From: Bugula neritina
Taxonomy: Eukaryota > Bryozoa > Gymnolaemata > Cheilostomatida > Bugulidae
Assembly: GCA_964035545.1 (NCBI GenBank)
Contig: OZ037768.1
Span: forward strand, 23,276,819-23,340,818
Length of the DNA stretch: 64,000 nt
Reading direction: 5' to 3'
The notes under the pieces: generated by a model
What the model was told of the DNA's origin: nothing
The model's database searches: none
The model's input: only the letters and a program-made list of their open reading frames with translations
Program-made: the position numbers and the translations under genes
Part shown: piece by piece, positions 60,959-64,000 of the stretch
Layout: the number at the start of each line of letters is the position of its first letter
Numbering within the stretch: position 1 is the stretch's first letter

Positions 60959-62844
60959 ATTTGATTGGTGCTATGCTACATAAACTATTTAGAAGTACAT
61001 ATAGGTTGCATGAATACAGCACGAGCTACATATTTACCACAGCATACTTTATTTTGCACAACATCAGATTATAACAATTGATATTATCTATTAACAACTT
61101 AAAAAATACAGCTGCAATTTATACAAAAGGAGAAAAAGTTTTTAATTTTTTCACATTTGCATAAGATATTTCAGCAAAATTCTTTAAACTAACTTTGTCT
61201 CTGCTATGCTGTGTACCTCATGCCACAACACCTAAAGTAAACATCATGCATCTTTACAAAAATCACAGTGCCTATTATATATGATTTGCAAAATATCCGA
61301 GCCAATTCTTATATCAAATTGAATCTTCAGCAATTTAATTTGACTTCTATAATTAAGTGATTATATTATGTTAATATTAACTATTATTGTAGTCCAATTA
61401 TTCTAATTTTATTGTAAATATATGTTATACTGCATACAAGTTATAATATACTTATACCGGTTGTTACAGTGTTATCTACTTGCTAATCTAGAATAATAGC
61501 AATATAGGAAACAACACCAACTAATATCTACTATAGCTTACAAAAAATACTATATATAGCAGTGCGATTATAACTAGTACTAGGTATAAGATGTAACACT
61601 GTTAGTGCGTCACTAAGAGTTGTGGTGCAGTAATTATATAGTGATATATTCAATTTTGTAGCTCAAACTCTATATAAGTTGAAGTAATGCAGGCCAGTGT
61701 TGACTCAGTTTACACTGCAGCCGTCAGTATTTTTGAAAGTCATTCAAAATACAGATGTCGACACTAGAAAATAATTACTATATAAAGCAGCTAACAACTG
61801 CAAATGCAAAATTTTTACCTTTTGTATTTTGTTAACAAGTATATCAAGATAATATGACTATAGAAAATTATATACTGGCAACGAAATAGTGCACTATAAA
61901 ATAACAAAAAACATATGCAAAATAATTTATATGTTTTGATCAAAGTTTTCACTTGCTAATTCTATTCTTATAGAGTTGCTGTTCAACTTTTTTTATTTTG
62001 TAAAACATATATATATAGCATAGTTGTATTGCATATTGCAAACTGAGAAGAGAGAGTTAACATTGTTATTTACAATAAACAGATGAAATAGCTAGTACTA
62101 TGTTATATATGATAAAAGCTCAGTTATTATAGTTGGTCTATAATGAAAATAAGGACCACGCCCAGAACTTTAAAGCTGATAAACCCCAACTATATTGATG
62201 CGGCTCAATGAAAACTTTTATTTGTTTGTGAAAATTATATTACTCTATTTGCTATGGCTATTTAAAGTGAAGACAAAAGCTAACCGTTAATTTTGTAAAG
62301 TCAAACAGTTTGGTTTTTGTTTCGAAAGCAAAAAATCTCAGCAGAAAATGTATTCATTCCTCCAGTTTGATGAAAATACAGAACAATCTTTAGCATAGTT
62401 CAATTCAATTGATCAACTGCAAGTAAGTTGCTGGTTAAATTATGATTAAATAATGCAGTAGGGAAGGAATTGTTGATGAATACTTATCGGCTTTAAGGTT
62501 CATAACAAGCTATGTACCAGCATTGATTTTACCATAACCTATCCTCTAAAATATATGTTTTATAACAACAATAATATAATATATAATGATATGTATTAAT
62601 TGTTGTTCATGAGTTGACTTTGGTAAATAATAAATTTTATAAGTGAAGTAAACACTAGACTATATCAAATTTGTATAATTCATCGAGCATTAAGATTAAA
62701 TATCATCATCCATATGTTCGTAAAACTGAATTAATACATACTTACCAGTTTTATTCATGTTTTTTACTATTTAATGTTCATGCAAAATTAAGAGATAAAA
62801 GTTACAAATCTCATGACACGTGAACAAAACATACGTAGAATTAT

Positions 62845-62847
<3 letters not shown>

Positions 62848-62879
<32 letters not shown>

Positions 62880-62908
62880 TGTGCGTGTGCGTGTGTGTGT
62901 GTGTGTCT
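62848..62908. repeat. (TA)n(TG)n microsatellite
   Basis: A TA run turns into GTGTGC and GTGTGT repeats, typical of a compound microsatellite. Confidence 0.92.
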
Positions 62909-62916
62909 ATAGGCAT

Positions 62917-63120
62917 ATGAGGAAGAGAAGACTTCAGTGGTATGGTCATGTGCAGAGGAGAGATAACTTACAAACCATGATTGAGCAGATACAATAATTT
63001 TCAATTATGCATGTCAACCTGTCACAGCAGTCATCTTATTGAAAGTTTTAAGGAGACAGGCAAACCTCAGCGTCAACGGAGCCACATTATTTCAGTGAGC
63101 TGGTGGAGTATTTTAAAGGT
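62917..63120 (+). pseudogene. Degenerate LINE reverse-transcriptase C-terminal relic
   Basis: A short plus-strand frame (62917-62997) encodes RKRRLQWYGHVQRRDNL, which matches the R-x-L-x-W-x-GHV-x-R pattern common after the reverse-transcriptase domain of non-LTR elements. A further piece with GKPQRQR in another frame follows near 63058. Stops and frame changes show it is dead. Confidence 0.6.
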
Positions 63121-63547
63121 ATAACTTGTGAAATACAGAAGTAAGAGTTGAACATAAAAAAGAAAAAAAAACCTCATCTATAATTGTCTACTGCTTCAAG
63201 AATAGCACATTTTCCGAAAACTTTGACTTTCTGAGAATTAAATTATAATTTACTACTATTATATATCAGATTACATTCACTTGATTATAAGTTGTTTACC
63301 ACGCATAGCCCACTCAAATTGTTAACTCTACTATATTCATTACCAGCATATTTTTCTCTGTAAATATATTAGTCATTGCAAGTACAGTATCTACTCTGGA
63401 AAAACGCAAAACACTATGCATGTATTCTTTGACCTGACAGATTTTTAGCTGAGGGTTATTATAATTTAGTTTGGACTGGCTGAGCCGCCCTCAAACTGAT
63501 ATGAACTGAGAGAAAATCACAGACTATGATGTAGGTGCAGCAATCTG

Positions 63548-63555
63548 TATAAAAG
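63548..63555 (+). promoter_or_regulatory. TATA box of the 3'-edge gene
   Basis: TATAAAAG lies about 30 bp upstream of a probable transcription start near 63578, followed by a 5' UTR exon ending at a GTAAGA donor (63618/63619). Confidence 0.65.
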
Positions 63556-63899
63556 AGACTGACTTCAAGTTTTCCATCATTCCCTTCTACAGGATCACAT
63601 TGCACGCTTCTTCTGCAGGTAAGATTTATACATACTGAAATAAATTATTATGCTTTTTATTCCAATATTTTACATGCAAATTTATGCTTAAATACGTATA
63701 TTTATTATATATAATGTATATACTATGTTATATTTTTTTTAAATATTTTTTCTATAAAACAATTTTGCAAGTTTACAAATTTTTCTCTACGTATAATTTT
63801 ATATGTCAAGCTACTTTATTTTGAAATGGTATTTTGTAATGTTTAGTGAAATGCTTTTGTTTGACAGTTGGTGTTGGAAAGACTCGATATACAGAAATC

Positions 63900-63978
63900 A
63901 TGAAGTCCATCGTTCTAGTTTCGTTGATGTTGATTGTGGTGGTTACATGCTTTCTTTCCTCAGCTAGTGCTGCTTCTG
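63900..63978 (+). CDS. Signal-peptide exon of a secreted protein, cut by window edge
   Basis: The exon begins at an acceptor (63867/63868) and the ATG is at 63900 in a good context (A at -3). It encodes 26 residues: one Lys, a long hydrophobic core (IVLVSLMLIVVVTCFL) and a small-residue SSASAAS cleavage region, then a GTAAGA donor at 63979. A non-coding first exon at about 63578-63618 and a TATA box precede it. This layout (TATA promoter, 5' UTR exon, signal-peptide exon) is common for abundant small secreted proteins. The mature part lies outside the window, so the type of protein cannot be told. Confidence 0.75.
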
Positions 63979-64000
63979 GTAAGAACTGATGCCTATATCC

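Larger units (their letters stand above)
58400..63540. other. Gene-poor AT-rich intergenic region
   Basis: No coding exon is convincing over 5 kb. It should contain the L2HGDH promoter at its left end. Notable pieces are the (TA)n tract near 60.83-60.96 kb, a compact non-AT patch at 60705-60790 bounded by splice-like signals, and a reverse-transcriptase relic near 62.9 kb. Confidence 0.6.

Overview
This window is nuclear DNA of an animal. Genes are split into many exons with GT-AG introns, the intergenic DNA is AT-rich, and there is a nuclear tRNA gene, a tRNA-derived SINE and many minisatellites. The proteins are clearly metazoan (CPSF1, USP10, L2HGDH). The PAN/apple-like secreted protein and the divergence from vertebrate sequences suggest an invertebrate, possibly a lophotrochozoan, but the phylum is not proven here. 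Exon models were built by hand from splice signals and reading-frame phase.

Layout. (1) 239-5352, minus: an 11-exon gene for a 653-residue protein that I identify as a divergent tandem paralogue of USP10 with all three catalytic positions replaced. (2) 6590-13140, minus: a complete 13-exon USP10 ubiquitin hydrolase (958 aa) with an intact Cys/His/Asp triad and a PAM2 motif. (3) About 14.16-17.5 kb, minus: a small gene whose first exon encodes a membrane segment. (4) 19975-20646, minus: an unrecognised 223-aa protein in one coding exon. (5) 22243-27219, minus: a small coiled-coil protein gene, head-to-head with (6). (6) 27242-52542, plus: a complete 35-exon CPSF1 gene (1440 aa), the largest subunit of the cleavage and polyadenylation specificity factor. 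Its introns hold an antisense two-exon secreted-protein gene (35521-37112), a tRNA-Trp (48074-48146), a SINE copy and a probable MITE. (7) 53477-58397, minus: a complete 9-exon L-2-hydroxyglutarate dehydrogenase gene (451 aa), convergent with CPSF1. (8) About 58.4-63.5 kb: AT-rich, gene-poor DNA with a (TA)n tract and a reverse-transcriptase relic. (9) 63548-end, plus: a TATA promoter, a 5' UTR exon and a signal-peptide exon of a gene cut by the window edge.

Two things stand out. First, an intact USP10 lies beside a structurally conserved but catalytically dead copy that keeps the six intron phases of the catalytic region and shows no frameshift, so it looks like a maintained pseudo-deubiquitinase. 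Second, many minisatellites have repeat units that span an exon-intron junction or the stop codon. They are tandem copies of splice donors or acceptors, and in CPSF1 exon 5 one extra acceptor would give an in-frame 27-residue insertion.
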